A program made the translations under genes and the position numbers. From assembly GCF_041260155.1 (NCBI RefSeq), contig NC_091946.1, forward strand, positions 21,469,853-21,533,852: a stretch of 64,000 nucleotides of DNA, read 5' to 3'. The stretch is from Ptychodera flava (taxonomy: Eukaryota > Hemichordata > Enteropneusta > Ptychoderidae). Under the pieces are notes generated by a model. The model was not told the DNA's origin. It saw nothing but the letters and a program-made list of their open reading frames with translations, and made no database searches. How positions within the stretch are numbered: the stretch's first letter is position 1; each line of letters opens with the position of its first letter. Positions 1 through 11,499 of this stretch are shown here, one piece after another.

Positions 1-1049
1 GTGTTTTGTGTATTTTGAAAGTGTATTTTACGTTTCTCTGCTTTGTGTATAGAACTGATTGGCCACGGCGAGACACAGCTGTAGTCTGCGTGCCATTGCA
101 GTCTCTACTCTAGAGTGGAGAGGCTGTATAACACTACGATCCTTTAACGCTGTTTTTCGAAAATTTGGCATACTTTTCCATTTTCAGTGGATAAATCGTG
201 TGGAATAATTGATAGATTGTCTGTATTCCTAGGAATTCCCACTTGAAATTTAACCCTTCACTGGGGATGCTAATTTTGTTCTACTGTGTTCAAGATTGAG
301 TTCGCATTGTGTTTACTAGATTGAAATATACATATATGTTCTCGCCAACATGTTTTGTGTCGTAAGCTTCTGTTAAAAGGTTGTATGTTTCTTTGTTGTT
401 TGTTCTGAGTCGTCTGTTGTAAACTTTGTGTGGTATCACTGCTTGACGAGCTATTTTGACGTTTCCTTATTATGTCATCATTAGTGCCTGGAGTTACTGT
501 TCCACTTCCTTTATCTAAGTATCTCGCCGTTTTCTGATAGTGTTCTCAATGTATTCTATTATGTGTTTCGGAAAGGAAACCTAGTTTCAGGAAAGTATGA
601 AATAACATTACACTTCGCTTACACGATGAGAACATATATGTATATTTCAACTAGTGAACACAAAACGAACGTTTAGTATTTATTCATGTCATTGATAAAC
701 AAATGATGATATACAAAATCAAGTTTATTACATATATGGTTGAATTTTATTACATTTATAGTTTATTTGTTTATTAAATTTGTGGTTCCGGGTTGTTATA
801 CGAATGGTAGGCTGTTTTATTACCTTTGTGGTTGATTTTATTACAATTGTGGTTAATATTACATTTATGGAGATTATTACATTTATGGAGGTTACAACCC
901 TCCCCCTGCATGTAACATTCCATAGCAATAATGTTTGATATAAATCTAATTTCTCATTTGACCTTTGAACTTTCAAAGAATACTTTTCAGCCTTTAAAAA
1001 GTCCCTTTTGTGCAAGTTTCTTTTTCAAGTAATCAGTGAAAATGATCAC
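1..1049. other. Non-coding left edge with a degenerate AT-rich minisatellite
   Basis: No gene was recognised. Positions about 720-900 hold a degenerate minisatellite in which motifs like TTTATTACATTTATGG recur at irregular spacing; the minus-strand open frame across it is a by-product of the repeat. The rest is unclassified AT-rich DNA. Confidence 0.5.
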
Positions 1050-1229
1050 ATCGCCGTGCTTTTTGTAGTAGCTTGACTCACCATACGTCTGCTGAGTGAG
1101 TGCTGTCTGATTTCTTGACTGCAGTGGTCAGGCAGAACATCTAATTGGTGGGCGGTAGTTTATCATGACTGCCGGTTCAACTTCAATTTCAAATCCACTT
1201 CTAGCCCTTCAAGGCTCATTCCTTTATAG
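1050..1229 (-). pseudogene. Glycosyltransferase stem-region fragment (third paralogue, broken)
   Basis: This stretch aligns base by base with positions about 6820-7010 of the intact glycosyltransferase gene at 5992-7167. Shared landmarks include the run around CACCATAC, TCTGATTTCTTGACTGC and CAAATCCACTTCT. It covers only part of the N-terminal stem region and has no open frame and no catalytic domain. Similarity stops at about 1228, where the sequence changes to TAGCTCACGTG, the terminus of a Helitron-like repeat also seen at 43967. I infer a dead paralogue cut by, or recombined with, that repeat. The other edge fades near 1050. Confidence 0.75.
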
Positions 1230-1975
1230 CTCACGTGTAATAATGTCGCAGCAATGTCCGTCTGTCTGTCTGTTTCCTGTTACAATATCTCAAGAACGGC
1301 TTATCCGATTAAAATCAAATCAGGTACATATGTTCGGTTTGCAAATTGCAAGAACTGAATAGTTTTAATGAGCGTGGCTTGTATATTTTATGCTCATTTG
1401 CATCATTAATGATTGTAGAAAAAAGGATATACATTGACAACAGATTCATACAATGTCATGAGAATTGCTACAAATGTTGAGCACACTAGTATATATCAGC
1501 AGTGACTGAAACTAGAGGATGGCATGTAAGTTAAGTTAAAAGCTACTTTTCACATTTAATTAATTTTGCTAATTAGGCATAAGCTTATATCTCAATTGAC
1601 TCGACCAAAGTTGACAAAACTTGCTATGTATATTGGTGATACCTTGATAACATTGTTGAAGTTATTAATTATTAATTTGCATATTTAACAAACCCTCCTA
1701 ATTATGGATATATATCTGAATTTTGTTGGTCAAAGTTAACGAAATAGGCTACGCACAATGAAGATCACAATAATAAAAGTTGTTCAGCGTTTTGAGGTCG
1801 GCTAATGACTAATTTGCATAGTTATCCAACTTTCCTAATTAGTGATATATATCTGAGTCGACTCAATCAAAGCTGAAGAAACTTGCTATGTACATTGAAG
1901 ATACTATGATATTTTTTTAAAATTCATTTAGCATTTTTCCTTCAGCTCATTATCAATTTCAATCAATATTTATCA
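1226..1975 (-). mobile_element. HINE/Helitron-like element, reverse orientation, degenerate core
   Basis: The 3' end (read on the minus strand) is at about 1226: TAGCTCACGTGT, then a (TGTC)n microsatellite, matching the reverse complement of the element end at 43900-43967. The core shows two to three diverged units of roughly 130-140 bp with phrases such as GATATATATCTGA and CTTGCTATGTA, and contains ATTTGCAT motifs. The far boundary is not sharp. Confidence 0.5.
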
Positions 1976-2929
1976 ATGTTTACTTATAAATGCACAGATA
2001 TAGCAAGCTTTGTCTGGAAAGTTGTTTAATAGCCTACCCATCTACCATGACAAGTGAATTAACATTTTTTGGGTGAAATTCCAATATCATATTTGTTGTT
2101 CACATCTGCCCTTTCAAACACCCTATTCTAAACGAGTACACATATGTCACATATAAGAGCACAGATTTAGCTACTTTAGTATTGCAAAAACTTATTCATA
2201 GTGTTGTGATAGACTGCCATGTAAAGAGAATCAACATTTTCGGTAAAATTCAATTCAATCATATTTCTTGTACACACATGCACTTGTTTCTTATATCAAT
2301 TATCAAACGTCTATAAATGCAGAGACATTACCAGTTTTATATGGGGGAAAATTATCGGTAGTTTTCTGATAGACTACCACGTATAGTAGATCAACCGTGT
2401 GTGATTTTCGGTGAAATTCCAACATCAAAATTTTTGTACACATATTTGTAACCATCCTATTCTAATCAAGTACATTTATATAAATTATGTATATCAGACA
2501 TCTAAAATAGCATAAATATGAAATACAAATTATTCATAGTTTTTTCATAGACTTCCATGTATAGTGGATGGACATTTTTGGTGAAATTCCAAAATCAGAT
2601 TTCTTTTACACATAATTATGTACTTGTAACCTACCTAATTTAGTAAATCAATTATCAATTATCAGACACCTATAAATGTACAGATATTGCTACTTTTATA
2701 TTGAAAAAATGTTCACAGATTTCTCATACACTACCGTGGTTAGTTAATAAACATTTTCGATGTAATCCAAAATTCAAATTTCTGGCACTGACATGCACGT
2801 TTTACCTCCCACTTCAAGCAAAATGCATTTACCTAAATGATCAAACATGTATAAATGTACAGATATATCTCGTTTCGTTGGGAAAATTGTTCATAGTTTG
2901 CCGAATAGACTCCCATGTATTATGATTTG
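1976..2929 (-). repeat. Degenerate ~175-180 bp satellite units, reverse orientation
   Basis: About five diverged units of the satellite seen cleanly at 16620-17700, in reverse complement. The landmark AGACT.CCATGTA.AGTGG recurs near 2029, 2209, 2382, 2549, 2729 and 2908, giving spacings of 167-180 bp. No TIR of the carrier element is visible here. Confidence 0.7.
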
Positions 2930-3398
2930 ATACAGGTCTTTCAGCTTGACTGTGAACAATTGCATGTTCACCAAACATGTTTTCTTCTGAAGATCACACA
3001 GGATGTGTTGATTAGCTAGACATATTAAATTTGCCGACTCATTTAATCATTGGTTGGAAAAGCACGAAAGTCTCTCTGGTCGTAGGAAATACAACAGTTA
3101 AGTTCCTTTCTGTTTTCTTGAAGAGGTCATTAACTTGCACTCCGTGTTCTGGCATCGGTTATCAGTCTCTGCAAGGACCATATAACCCCTTGGTATGTTT
3201 TTTTTCTCTCATACATTAGGGATATGTCTTTCCTAAGACCCGACTCGGAGAGGCCTTCGTGTTTTTTTCCAACCAGTGATTAAATGAGTCGGAAACTTTT
3301 AATAACTGGCTTATCAACACATTCTTTGTGTACTTTAGAAAAAAAACCGTGTTGGATGAACATGCAAGTGTTCACAGTCAAGCTAGAAAGACCTGTAT
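2930..3398. mobile_element. Foldback (long inverted repeat) element
   Basis: Arms of roughly 155-170 bp (2930-~3085 and ~3227-3398) are imperfect reverse complements, starting ATACAGGTCTTTC and ending AAGACCTGTAT. Inside both arms lies the matching run CCGACTCATTTAATCA. The ~140-bp loop has no coding capacity. No clear target-site duplication was found. Confidence 0.8.
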
Positions 3399-4299
3399 TA
3401 GGACGAAGCACTACATCGGCCACATCTTGTTTTCTAATAGTTGCGCAAAAAATGGCGACCCTCCCCTAAACAGCCTAAAGGCATGCTGAATTTTCATGAC
3501 CTTCAAAACTCTTTCCGGGAAAAATTGCGACCCCCCTAAATAAATGGCCTTCATACCCAACCCCCCTAAATAACTGGTCTTCATACCCCTGTAATTTCTG
3601 TGAAGTCCCTAAGCTAAACCGCAGGCACACTGCACCAGTTTCGTGAAAGAAGGTTTTCTCGCTGAAATAATCGTTTTGAATCCAAAACATGTGTATATAT
3701 CGTTTTCAAGTGCATCTACCCGCCAAGGCACGTGATGTGCTCAGTTGGCCCTGTAAAATTATCGAAGCTCACTTTTCTGACTCAATCAGAGGAAATCGCC
3801 CTCAATTGTCATCCATACTACCATTGTAAAGAATGAGTCCTACAGTATAATGGCGCAGATACAGACGGTGACCAATTCACATAATTTACACCTGGACCGA
3901 CTATACTTTCGAAGTTTCAACGTTTCCAGTTCTTCTAAGTTTATCGAAAAGTTCCACCTTTTAATATCGGAGCTTTCAACATCTTTGAGCATATCATGAA
4001 CATTTATCAGATATTGTGTATGGGACTTTATCGAGGGAAACTTTCTTTTCTCTCTTAAAAACAGCGGAAACACATGGTATGTCAGACAATGTACCCTCGA
4101 GCAGGAGACTATTTGCCCTGCTTACGTTGGACAAATAGCACCTGCCATCGGACACAACGTCCCTTGTTTGTGATATGAAATATAAAGTAGACAAGCGGAA
4201 CAGGCTTTTTAAGACATGATACACTTTATTACACCTCATCGATAGTACTGATCTCGTGATTGGCTAAAATTCCACCACGCGACATTCAAAAAAAGTGAT
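3399..4299. other. Intergenic; solo terminus of a C-rich TIR element
   Basis: Positions about 3430-3610 contain GACCCCCC-type runs and end CCCCTGTAATTTC...TCCCTAA. This resembles the right ends of the GGGAGC elements at 9401 and 17915, but no left partner was found. The rest (3620-4299) is unclassified; its short open frames match no recognised family. Confidence 0.45.
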
Positions 4300-5410
4300 A
4301 TTACATGGTTCGATTTGCTCTTGCCGTCGACTCTTGCCCACTACGCGCTAGCCGTTCGAACACACAGGGACGCGTTATCTTTCGAATGACGAATGTTGGT
4401 ACTAAGAGTACCCATTTTCGAACATTATGACTCGATCTTTTACAACATTTTTTTTCCGTGTTTGCTTGTTCACAATAACATATCATTATTAATGAATATT
4501 TATATTTCCGTCTGATTATAAAAATAGTATTTTCAAGATTAAGTGCTTTGCCACTGTTCTTATATAAAACACCAAGGGTGGACACAAACCGGACACCTCA
4601 AAGAAACTGCTCTGTACGTCAATCATTTCAAACGGAAACTGTCATTGGACAGGTGGCGCGTGGTTCATCGGAACGCGTACGGTCTGTACGTTACCATGTA
4701 CGACTCGCGCTCGAACCTTAGTAAAAATCACTGAAATTTAAAAAAAATGACCCAAAAGATATTCCACACTTCGCATATTGTTAGACAGGCACTAGTTTTA
4801 ATAAGTTGTACGCATATGTCTTACTTTAATGCCATGAAACAGTCGAAAACTTTGCGAGATCCACACTTCCGGGTTGAAACACTGGGACGTCGTTTGCAAT
4901 GTTTGTATTTGCACATACTTACGTCATAGGAAAGCCGGCACTTCATAGCCAATCAGCACTCGAGAAATCTATTGCGACATCGCGACCTGTAATTTGCATA
5001 CAGAGCAGTTTCCCTTCGTTCAAGCAGCGAAATTACACTCCGTTTCAAATGACAAACGCCCTATTTGGTAATGTTACCGAAAAAATTATTTATTTGACGT
5101 AAGAAATGGCCATAACTATTGGTTTTGTTGGCATATACCCGTTACAATGTAGATTTTCCAAACGGTCCAGTTCGGTGTCCACCCTTGGATTTCTTATGAG
5201 TAAGAGTGTGTGTACAACTATTCATAGTACCCAAATTCGCAAGAGGTTGCAGCGTGCGCATGACACAGCTGGGAAAATAACGCGTCCCTGTGTTCGAACA
5301 CAAGTTCGAAGAGCGCGCATGAATTGTAGTCAGGCCCGAATTGTGGTGTACAAGCGCCGCGCCAGGAACTCTTGCTCGAGGTTTATAAAATGCGTCATTC
5401 GAAAATTTGT
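4300..5410. repeat. Diverged large inverted repeat
   Basis: Two diverged copies lie in opposite orientation. Matching landmarks are AGGGACGCGTTAT (4367) with its reverse complement near 5278, CCAAGGGTGGACAC (4572) with its complement near 5177, and GAAACTGCTCTGTA (4602) with its complement near 5003. The order is not perfectly nested, so rearrangement followed duplication. The two overlapping 126-codon open frames on opposite strands (5106-5522) arise inside this structure and look non-coding. Confidence 0.55.
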
Positions 5411-5532
5411 GCTTCATTTCAACTTGTCGTCCGATGCGCACAGTACAAATATTGGATTTTGTGATGATTATAAATGCTCGGTCTAAGAAAATGAATAACA
5501 CATGAAGATCCGGCAATATCACGATTTATGAC

Positions 5533-5631
5533 ATGCCCTCAAGCTAGTGATCGTCACCGAAATATTGATGATACCCTCGCCTGAGGCTCAGCAACATCAA
5601 TATTTCGGTCAGGATCACCATCCCTTGGGCA
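5533..5631. mobile_element. Small hairpin MITE
   Basis: Near-palindromic 99-bp unit. Arms at 5533-5570 and 5595-5631 share TCACCGAAATATTGATG and its complement, with GCCCTCAAG/CTTGGGC at the outer ends and a ~24-bp loop. Confidence 0.7.
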
Positions 5632-5991
5632 AGCCACAAATCACCGTCATGTGTTTAAATGTTCTATTTGGCGCAACCTTGAAACATTGGCGTCAATAAG
5701 TTTATATCAGCCACATAATCTTTATCAATATATTAGTCATGGAGTGGATGTGGTAAAGACAAAGTATTCATCATGCTTAGCGATACGAATTTTATATGAT
5801 TTGTCTTGTATGTGTGTATGTATGATTTGTCTTGTATATGTGCAATGAAAATGTGATCGTGCGACGATCTGAACTAGTCATCCCTACCGTCATATGGACC
5901 CATTACCTTTCGATCCCTGAACATCGCCCACAACTTTAAGAGCTCATTTTAGTAGTCATTTTAGTAGTTAAAAAGAAGTTTAAACAGTCGT

Positions 5992-7167
5992 TTAGCGGCA
6001 AGGGTTTCCAATACATTCTTTGGTACTGTTTGAGAGGAACCAGTGGTTCCACTGTTTTGCTCTTTCTTCCTTTTGGTCGTTACCCACAATGTAGTTGTTT
6101 TGTATCACCACTGGTTGTTTAGGGATGTCGCGTAGTTCTGGCTTTCTATACCACTGTCCACTGAAAAATTGGTCTTCTGGCAACCACTGTATTTTGAGTC
6201 CTTCCGTTTTAATCAAGCCGTTCAAGATTCCCATGTCCCCAGCAGTTCTCCCAGTACCGTTGTGGTAGGCCGCCGAGATTTGATCCAGTCTCTCTCTGAG
6301 TTTTTTCCACATACGATATGTCCATGACGTGGCATTCAGAAAAATAAAGCCAGCCATCGCCCTCTTGTTCTCTCTACCGGCATTATTTGCGGTGGCTACG
6401 ATGTCGACATTAGAGTAACGGTCAATAAAGTCCATTGGATTTGCCAGCCAGACAGCATCTGATTCCACAAGGAATACAGCCACCGATATGTTTAAAATGG
6501 AATCAACTACTCTGACTCGATAGCACATAAACTCATTGTAAGCATCTTCTTGGAACTTCATACTTTTTGAGTCACCAAATTTTTGTAACACGACATTCAA
6601 ATGTGCTTTCCATTCTCTGAGAGCCCAATACGCCTGACTATCACTTGTGATGAAGATTGTGAACGGCAGTACATTCATGCATTCCACATTACAAATCCAA
6701 CTTTTTGTCATGTTGATGTAGCCGAGATTCAGAAACTGCATTATGACCAAACCTTTGAGTCCCTTTATTTTCTCAACAGTTGACAGCAGACCGGAATTTG
6801 GCTCTAGCTTTGTTGGCGTGCTTTTTGTAGCAGGTTTAGTCACCATACTTCTGCTGAGAGAATGCTGTCTGATTTCTTGACTGCGGTGGTCAGGCAGAAC
6901 AAGTAATGTAGTTGGTGAAAGTTTCTCATATTTTGTTGTTTGGTACAGCTTTCTGTCCGCTGGGTCAACTTCAGCTTCAAATCCACTTCTCGCCCTCCAA
7001 GACTCATTCATTTTATCTTCACTTCCGACAGATCTCTGGCCACTGTAGTCCATGCCGGGCACATTCTTTGAACGTTTTCCCGGCTTGATAAAATGGCGGA
7101 CATAGCCCAAAAACACAATCGAAAATATGAATAGTACAAACAGAAGCTTGAAGCGTGATACAGTCAT
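5992..7167 (-). CDS. Golgi type II glycosyltransferase, Nucleotid_trans (GT77-like) family
   Basis: Intact intronless 391-codon gene. Residues about 6-27 form a hydrophobic signal anchor after a short basic N-terminus, as in type II Golgi transferases. Residues 28-130 are a polar, poorly conserved stem. Residues about 135-391 are the catalytic domain. VESDAVWLANP (234-244) is the DxD-type nucleotide-sugar/metal motif in its E-S-D form, followed by AGFIFLNATS (272-281), DMGILNGL (311-318) and DQFFSG (332-337). There are sequons at NMT 152, NIS 226, NAT 278, NGT 303 and NST 380. Plant relatives of the family are UDP-xylose:fucose alpha-1,3-xylosyltransferases; donor and acceptor cannot be read here. 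The gene at 20566-21729 is about 87% identical over the last ~260 residues (hand alignment) but differs through the stem. The first ATG directly precedes the anchor, so the start is credible. No canonical AATAAA was seen in the first ~150 bp downstream. Confidence 0.9.
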   Translation of the reverse strand: MTVSRFKLLFVLFIFSIVFLGYVRHFIKPGKRSKNVPGMDYSGQRSVGSEDKMNESWRARSGFEAEVDPADRKLYQTTKYEKLSPTTLLVLPDHRSQEIRQHSLSRSMVTKPATKSTPTKLEPNSGLLSTVEKIKGLKGLVIMQFLNLGYINMTKSWICNVECMNVLPFTIFITSDSQAYWALREWKAHLNVVLQKFGDSKSMKFQEDAYNEFMCYRVRVVDSILNISVAVFLVESDAVWLANPMDFIDRYSNVDIVATANNAGRENKRAMAGFIFLNATSWTYRMWKKLRERLDQISAAYHNGTGRTAGDMGILNGLIKTEGLKIQWLPEDQFFSGQWYRKPELRDIPKQPVVIQNNYIVGNDQKEERAKQWNHWFLSNSTKECIGNPCR

Positions 7168-7562
7168 TATCCTGTAACGTCCTTTTGATTTCTTGTGAAG
7201 GAGTAGGTCTTGCTGATGTCGTTATGATTATGCCACAGAGTTAGTAAAGTAGACTGTGGTACACTGTGTGCATAAATAGCTGTAAAAGTTTGAAATCACA
7301 TGTTATGGTGAAGTATCTCATAAATGAAGCCAACACAATGATTTACTGGGACTCCACACGTAGTGTTCATAGCAATCGCTCCCCATTGGCTTTCAAATGC
7401 TATTAAGCTTGCAACAGATGAAGAAGGGAGTTTTCCAGACTTGGCAGCTGTTTATTATTAACAACTTACAGCAACAATTTGTCACAAATCGGCAGAGGTA
7501 TCAGCCTAGTGTCGATTTTTCGACTTAATCTTCTTCCGTTGGCCAGAGCTTATTTTAGGCAA
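7168..7562. other. Upstream region of the first glycosyltransferase gene
   Basis: Presumed promoter and 5' UTR. On the minus strand a weak TATA-like TATTTATG lies about 105 bp upstream of the ATG (near 7270). This DNA does not align with the region upstream of the paralogue at 20566-21729, so the two genes appear to have different promoters. Confidence 0.35.
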
Positions 7563-7564
7563 GT

Positions 7565-7781
7565 AAGGCTCCATTCACAAACACCCCTTGAGGGGAGGTG
7601 GCTGGTTAGGAGAATCCAAAAACAAGTTCCCTTATTTTTTAAATGCCTCCCTAACAACCTCAAAACGCCTTCGATTGCCCCCCTCCTTCGGACATGCTAT
7701 AATCTTGAACCCCACAAAATAAAATTGGCCTGATTTTGGACAGGAAAATTTTTTTTCGGGGTGTTTGTGTATGTGTTTACT
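7565..7781. mobile_element. Short MITE-like element with GGGGTGTTTGTG ends
   Basis: CACAAACACCCC at 7577-7588 and GGGGTGTTTGTG at 7758-7769 are exact inverted ends. The ~170 bp between them aligns with about 9908-10110 inside the larger element at 9747-11496, so this is a dispersed repeat. Confidence 0.55.
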
Positions 7782-7786
7782 CTAGA

Positions 7787-7788
<2 letters not shown>

Positions 7789-7867
<79 letters not shown>
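7789..7867. repeat. (TA)n microsatellite
   Basis: About 79 bp of uninterrupted alternating TA. Confidence 0.97.
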
Positions 7868-7870
<3 letters not shown>

Positions 7871-7947
7871 TTGAAATAGTACGTTAAAAATTGAACTGAA
7901 TGAGTGGCTATTTTGAAATATGTTGTAATTGGCTTGACGTTTTTCAC

Positions 7948-8050
7948 TGGCTTATGTCCAGTTTTCCCATTGGCTTATGTCCAGTTTTCCCATTGGCTTA
8001 TGTCCAGTTTTCCCATTGGCCTATGTCCAGTTTTCCGATTGGCTGATGTA
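7948..8050. repeat. 23-bp minisatellite with an inverted CCAAT box per unit
   Basis: Units start at 7948, 7971, 7994, 8017 and 8040, exactly 23 bp apart, with consensus TGGCTTATGTCCAGTTTTCC plus CAT. Each junction recreates ATTGGCT, the reverse complement of AGCCAAT. Confidence 0.93.
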
Positions 8051-8509
8051 CTTATATTTTGATGAGATTCAAGCCTTGTTTTGAGTTGTACCACTTTGTT
8101 GAAGGTATATCAGTAAAGGAAAGTTGTATTTAATCAGTAGGGAGATGCTTAATTGTGTTAGTGATAAACATTAGTTTGTAGGTGGAGATAGAGGCACGTA
8201 CAAATACTGTAAGCTTTGATAATCTAGGGTTGAATTTAAAATGTCATTTAAAAAAGGCCTAACACAGTGAGGACTTTGACACCTGTACCAGAATTTGGAA
8301 TGGGCCAGAGCAAATATGGCGTCCAGTGATTGCACTTGAGCAGCGATACTAACTACATATACTGCCTCATGCAATTAATTTTCTAAGTATCTTTCTTCGT
8401 GATTCATATTTGAAAGACATTCTGTGTGTGTGTCTCTAGATTAGTTGAGCAAATATTAATGTGATTGAGGGTGGGAGACAGTTTTACTGGCAAGATCGAT
8501 TGCTACGGC

Positions 8510-8531
8510 CATGGAAGTATTATACTTCCAT
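8510..8531. mobile_element. 22-bp palindromic micro-insertion with 8-bp flanking repeat
   Basis: CATGGAAGTATTATACTTCC followed by AT is flanked by GCTACGGC (8502-8509) and GCTACAGC (8532-8539), an 8-bp direct repeat with one mismatch. The same design recurs at 56055-56076. Confidence 0.5.
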
Positions 8532-8745
8532 GCTACAGCTGTATACAGCTGTACTGCGTGAGGGCGCCCTCAAGAATCCATCAGATTTTGAAATGGAAAG
8601 TTTTACTTGTTGGTGTACAAGTCTAATTAGTACGCATAACACCAAAATAAAAATATCAAAAACTATAGAAGCTGATAAAAAGGATCTTCAGACTGATTAA
8701 ATAACGGTAGTCAGAAGGTTTGACAAACTTTACAAATATAAATAA

Positions 8746-9401
8746 GGGAGCCTTCAGTAATTATAGGGGGCTGGGCCGGAAAAATTGGGGGCAGGGTCAG
8801 TTTTTAGAGAACAATTCAAGGGGGAGGGTCACTTTTTATGAACCTATCTTAGGGGGAGGGTCACTTTTGACAGAAGCTGATTTTATGGCCAAAACTTTGA
8901 TTGTCCATGTGATATTTCCTGAATAGCAAATCACCAACAAAATACATGCACATTATAGACCGCTCAAAAGACCACAATGCATAGTGAATCGACATTTCAG
9001 TTAAATTCCAAAATCAAATTTGTTACACAACCATAGACTTGTAACCGCTCTAGTCTAATCAAGAAAATTAATATCAATAATCAAGCATACATATATGCAC
9101 AGATTAATCTAATTTTGTACTAACAAAAAAATCATTCATAGTTTCATCATAGACCGCAATGCATAGTGAATCGACATTTCAGTGAATTTCCAAAATCAAA
9201 TTTCTTGCACAACCATTGATTTGTAACCACTCTAGTCTAATCAAGAAAAGTAATATCAATAATCAAGAGTACACAAATGTAAAGATTTACCTATTTTTGT
9301 ATTGGAAAAAACTATTGATAATTTCATCATAGACACCATGAATAGTGGTGTGCGTGAAATTCCCCCAGGCCAAACTCTCCCTGTAATTACTGAAAGCTCC
9401 C
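8746..9401. mobile_element. Non-autonomous PIF/Harbinger-like TIR element carrying satellite units
   Basis: The left end GGGAGCCTTCAGTAATTA (8746) and right end TAATTACTGAAAGCTCCC (9401) are inverted repeats flanked by TAA at 8743-8745 and 9402-9404. The TWA 3-bp duplication and GGG start fit PIF/Harbinger. The interior has G-rich subterminal blocks and about two ~180-bp satellite units in reverse orientation (8960-9350). No transposase reading frame. Confidence 0.75.
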
Positions 9402-9404
9402 TAA

Positions 9405-9743
9405 GTTATTGAATTTAAGTTACTTTTTTAAATATTACAACAGATATAGCATTATATTGGGTAATTTAAGTGTTGGCAGCCATGGTGTTTTGTGTTTATG
9501 AATCAATGCTTGGCTCACTGAAAGTCTGTTGTTCCTTATTTGTTGGTAAATTTTACCATATTTAAGGAACACTTGACTGTATCTTCTCACAATTATTCTT
9601 TACATTAACATTAGAAATGCTTAGACTTCTGTCTGTCAACATAACATACATATGCATAAAATATGCATGTAGGCCCAATAACCAGTATCATTAAGGTAAA
9701 TAATTTGCCATGCTGTGTTCGTGAACTGCAGATTTCATACTGA
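9405..9743. other. Unclassified spacer between two TIR elements
   Basis: AT-rich DNA with no coding signal or recognised repeat. Confidence 0.4.
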
Positions 9744-9746
9744 TTA

Positions 9747-11496
9747 GGGAGCGTTCAGTTATTATGGCCGGTGGGCCGGCAAATTCTTCCTGCGCATCAG
9801 TCAAAATAAGAGAACCCCCCCTACCCATTGTACCAAAAAATTGATGACCCCCCCTTTCAAGATGACAAAAATTTCATGCCCCCCCCCCATTGCTTGAGTA
9901 AAGCTGCACACACAAACACCTCGGGGGTATTGAGCAATAGAATCCCCCTAAAAGAGCTTAAATTTTTATAAATGACCTTCCTTACAAAACTCAAAAGGTG
10001 TTAATGCTCAGATTTCCCCTTCTGACTTGCTATAATTTTGAAATTACCCCTCAAAGGGGTTGGACAGGTGGATCGCAATATTTTTGCGCAAGCGTGTGTG
10101 TACAAAATTTTGATATTTGGATTTAATTAAAAATCAGCTGTTGATAATGTTGATTCACTATACATGGTATACATATATTTTCTCATACATGTATGAGAAA
10201 TCTATGTAATACTTTTGCAATGCAAAACTATATCTGTGCATTTAGATATTTGATAATTTACATACATGTACTTAAATGAAATAGGGGTGTTACAACTGGC
10301 ATGTCGACAACAAGTTTGACCTTGGAATTTCACCAAAAATATTCATCCACTATACATGGGAGTCAATGATAAAATTGTGAATAATTTTTTTTCCAATGAA
10401 AAACTTGGTATACTTGTGCATATACAGATGTTCAATAATTAACATAATTTTACTTGATTAGAATATGATGGTTAAAGGTGCATATTATGTGTACAAGAAA
10501 TCTGATTATGGAACTTCACTGAAAATGTTCATCCATTATACATGGGAGTCTATGAGGAAAGTATGAATAATTTTTTTCCAATACAAAAATAAGTAAACCC
10601 ATGTATTTATGTACTCTCGATTATTGATATCAATGTACTTGATTAGATTAGGGTGGTAACAAATGGATGTGTTCGCCAGAAATTGGATTTTGGAATTATA
10701 CCACAAGTAGATTCACTGTACATGGGCGTCTTTGAGGAAATTAATAATTTTTTTCCAATACAAAACTATCAAACTCTGTGTATTTATAGACATTTGATCA
10801 TTCATTTTAAAGTACTTAGTTAGCCTAGGATTGTTAAAGGTTGATATGTGTGCAAGAAATTGGATTTTGGAATTTCACCAAAATGTTGATTCACTATATA
10901 TTGGAGTCTATGAGAAAACTAAGAATAATTTTTTTACAATGCTAAACTAAATTAATTTGTGCTTTTATAGGTGTTTGATAATTGATACAAATGTACTTGA
11001 TTCAAATAGGGTATTTAAAAGTTCAGATGTGGACAACAATTATGATATTGGAATTTCACCTAATGGTACTAGTAGTCTCAGCACAGGTAACTGTTAAATA
11101 ATTTCCCTGACAAAACTTGCTGTATCTCTAACATGTAAGTAATAGGAATTGTTCATCGCCTCAGTGCAGTGAGCTTGATTTACAATAAGACAAGTCTCAG
11201 AGTTGTCAAGTCAAGATGTTCATGTGACAGATAATTGTACTTTTGTTCAGATTTACAGATGAATAACTTCAGAGAATGAAATCATGCAACGAATCATTTT
11301 TATCTCCAAGAATACTTCTGAACATTGAAACTGCTTTTTGACGGGACAGATACTTATGAAAATTAGGTGACCCCCCCTCTGAGCTGTTTGAAAAATATAT
11401 GACCCCCCTCCCTTTTGCAGTTTTCAAATTTGAGGTGAACCCCCCCCCCCCCTGGATTTTGCCGGCCCACCCCGGCCATAATAACTGAACGCTCCC
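9747..11496. mobile_element. Non-autonomous PIF/Harbinger-like TIR element with ~180-bp satellite array
   Basis: The ends GGGAGCGTTCAGTTATTATG (9747) and its complement at 11496 are flanked by TTA at 9744-9746 and 11497-11499. Subterminal tracts are C-rich (9810-9890; 11370-11455, including an uninterrupted run of C). A copy of the GGGGTGTTTGTG-type repeat sits at about 9908-10110. About five diverged satellite units in plus orientation fill 10120-11100. No transposase gene. Confidence 0.8.
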
Positions 11497-11499
11497 TTA

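Noticed and set aside
5106..5522. Two 126-codon open frames on opposite strands
   Set aside because: They overlap almost fully on opposite strands inside a diverged inverted repeat; at most one could be real and neither resembles a protein.
6601..6783. Plus-strand open frames antisense to both glycosyltransferase genes (also 21175-21357)
   Set aside because: Conserved only because the coding strand is; they are shadows of the minus-strand genes.
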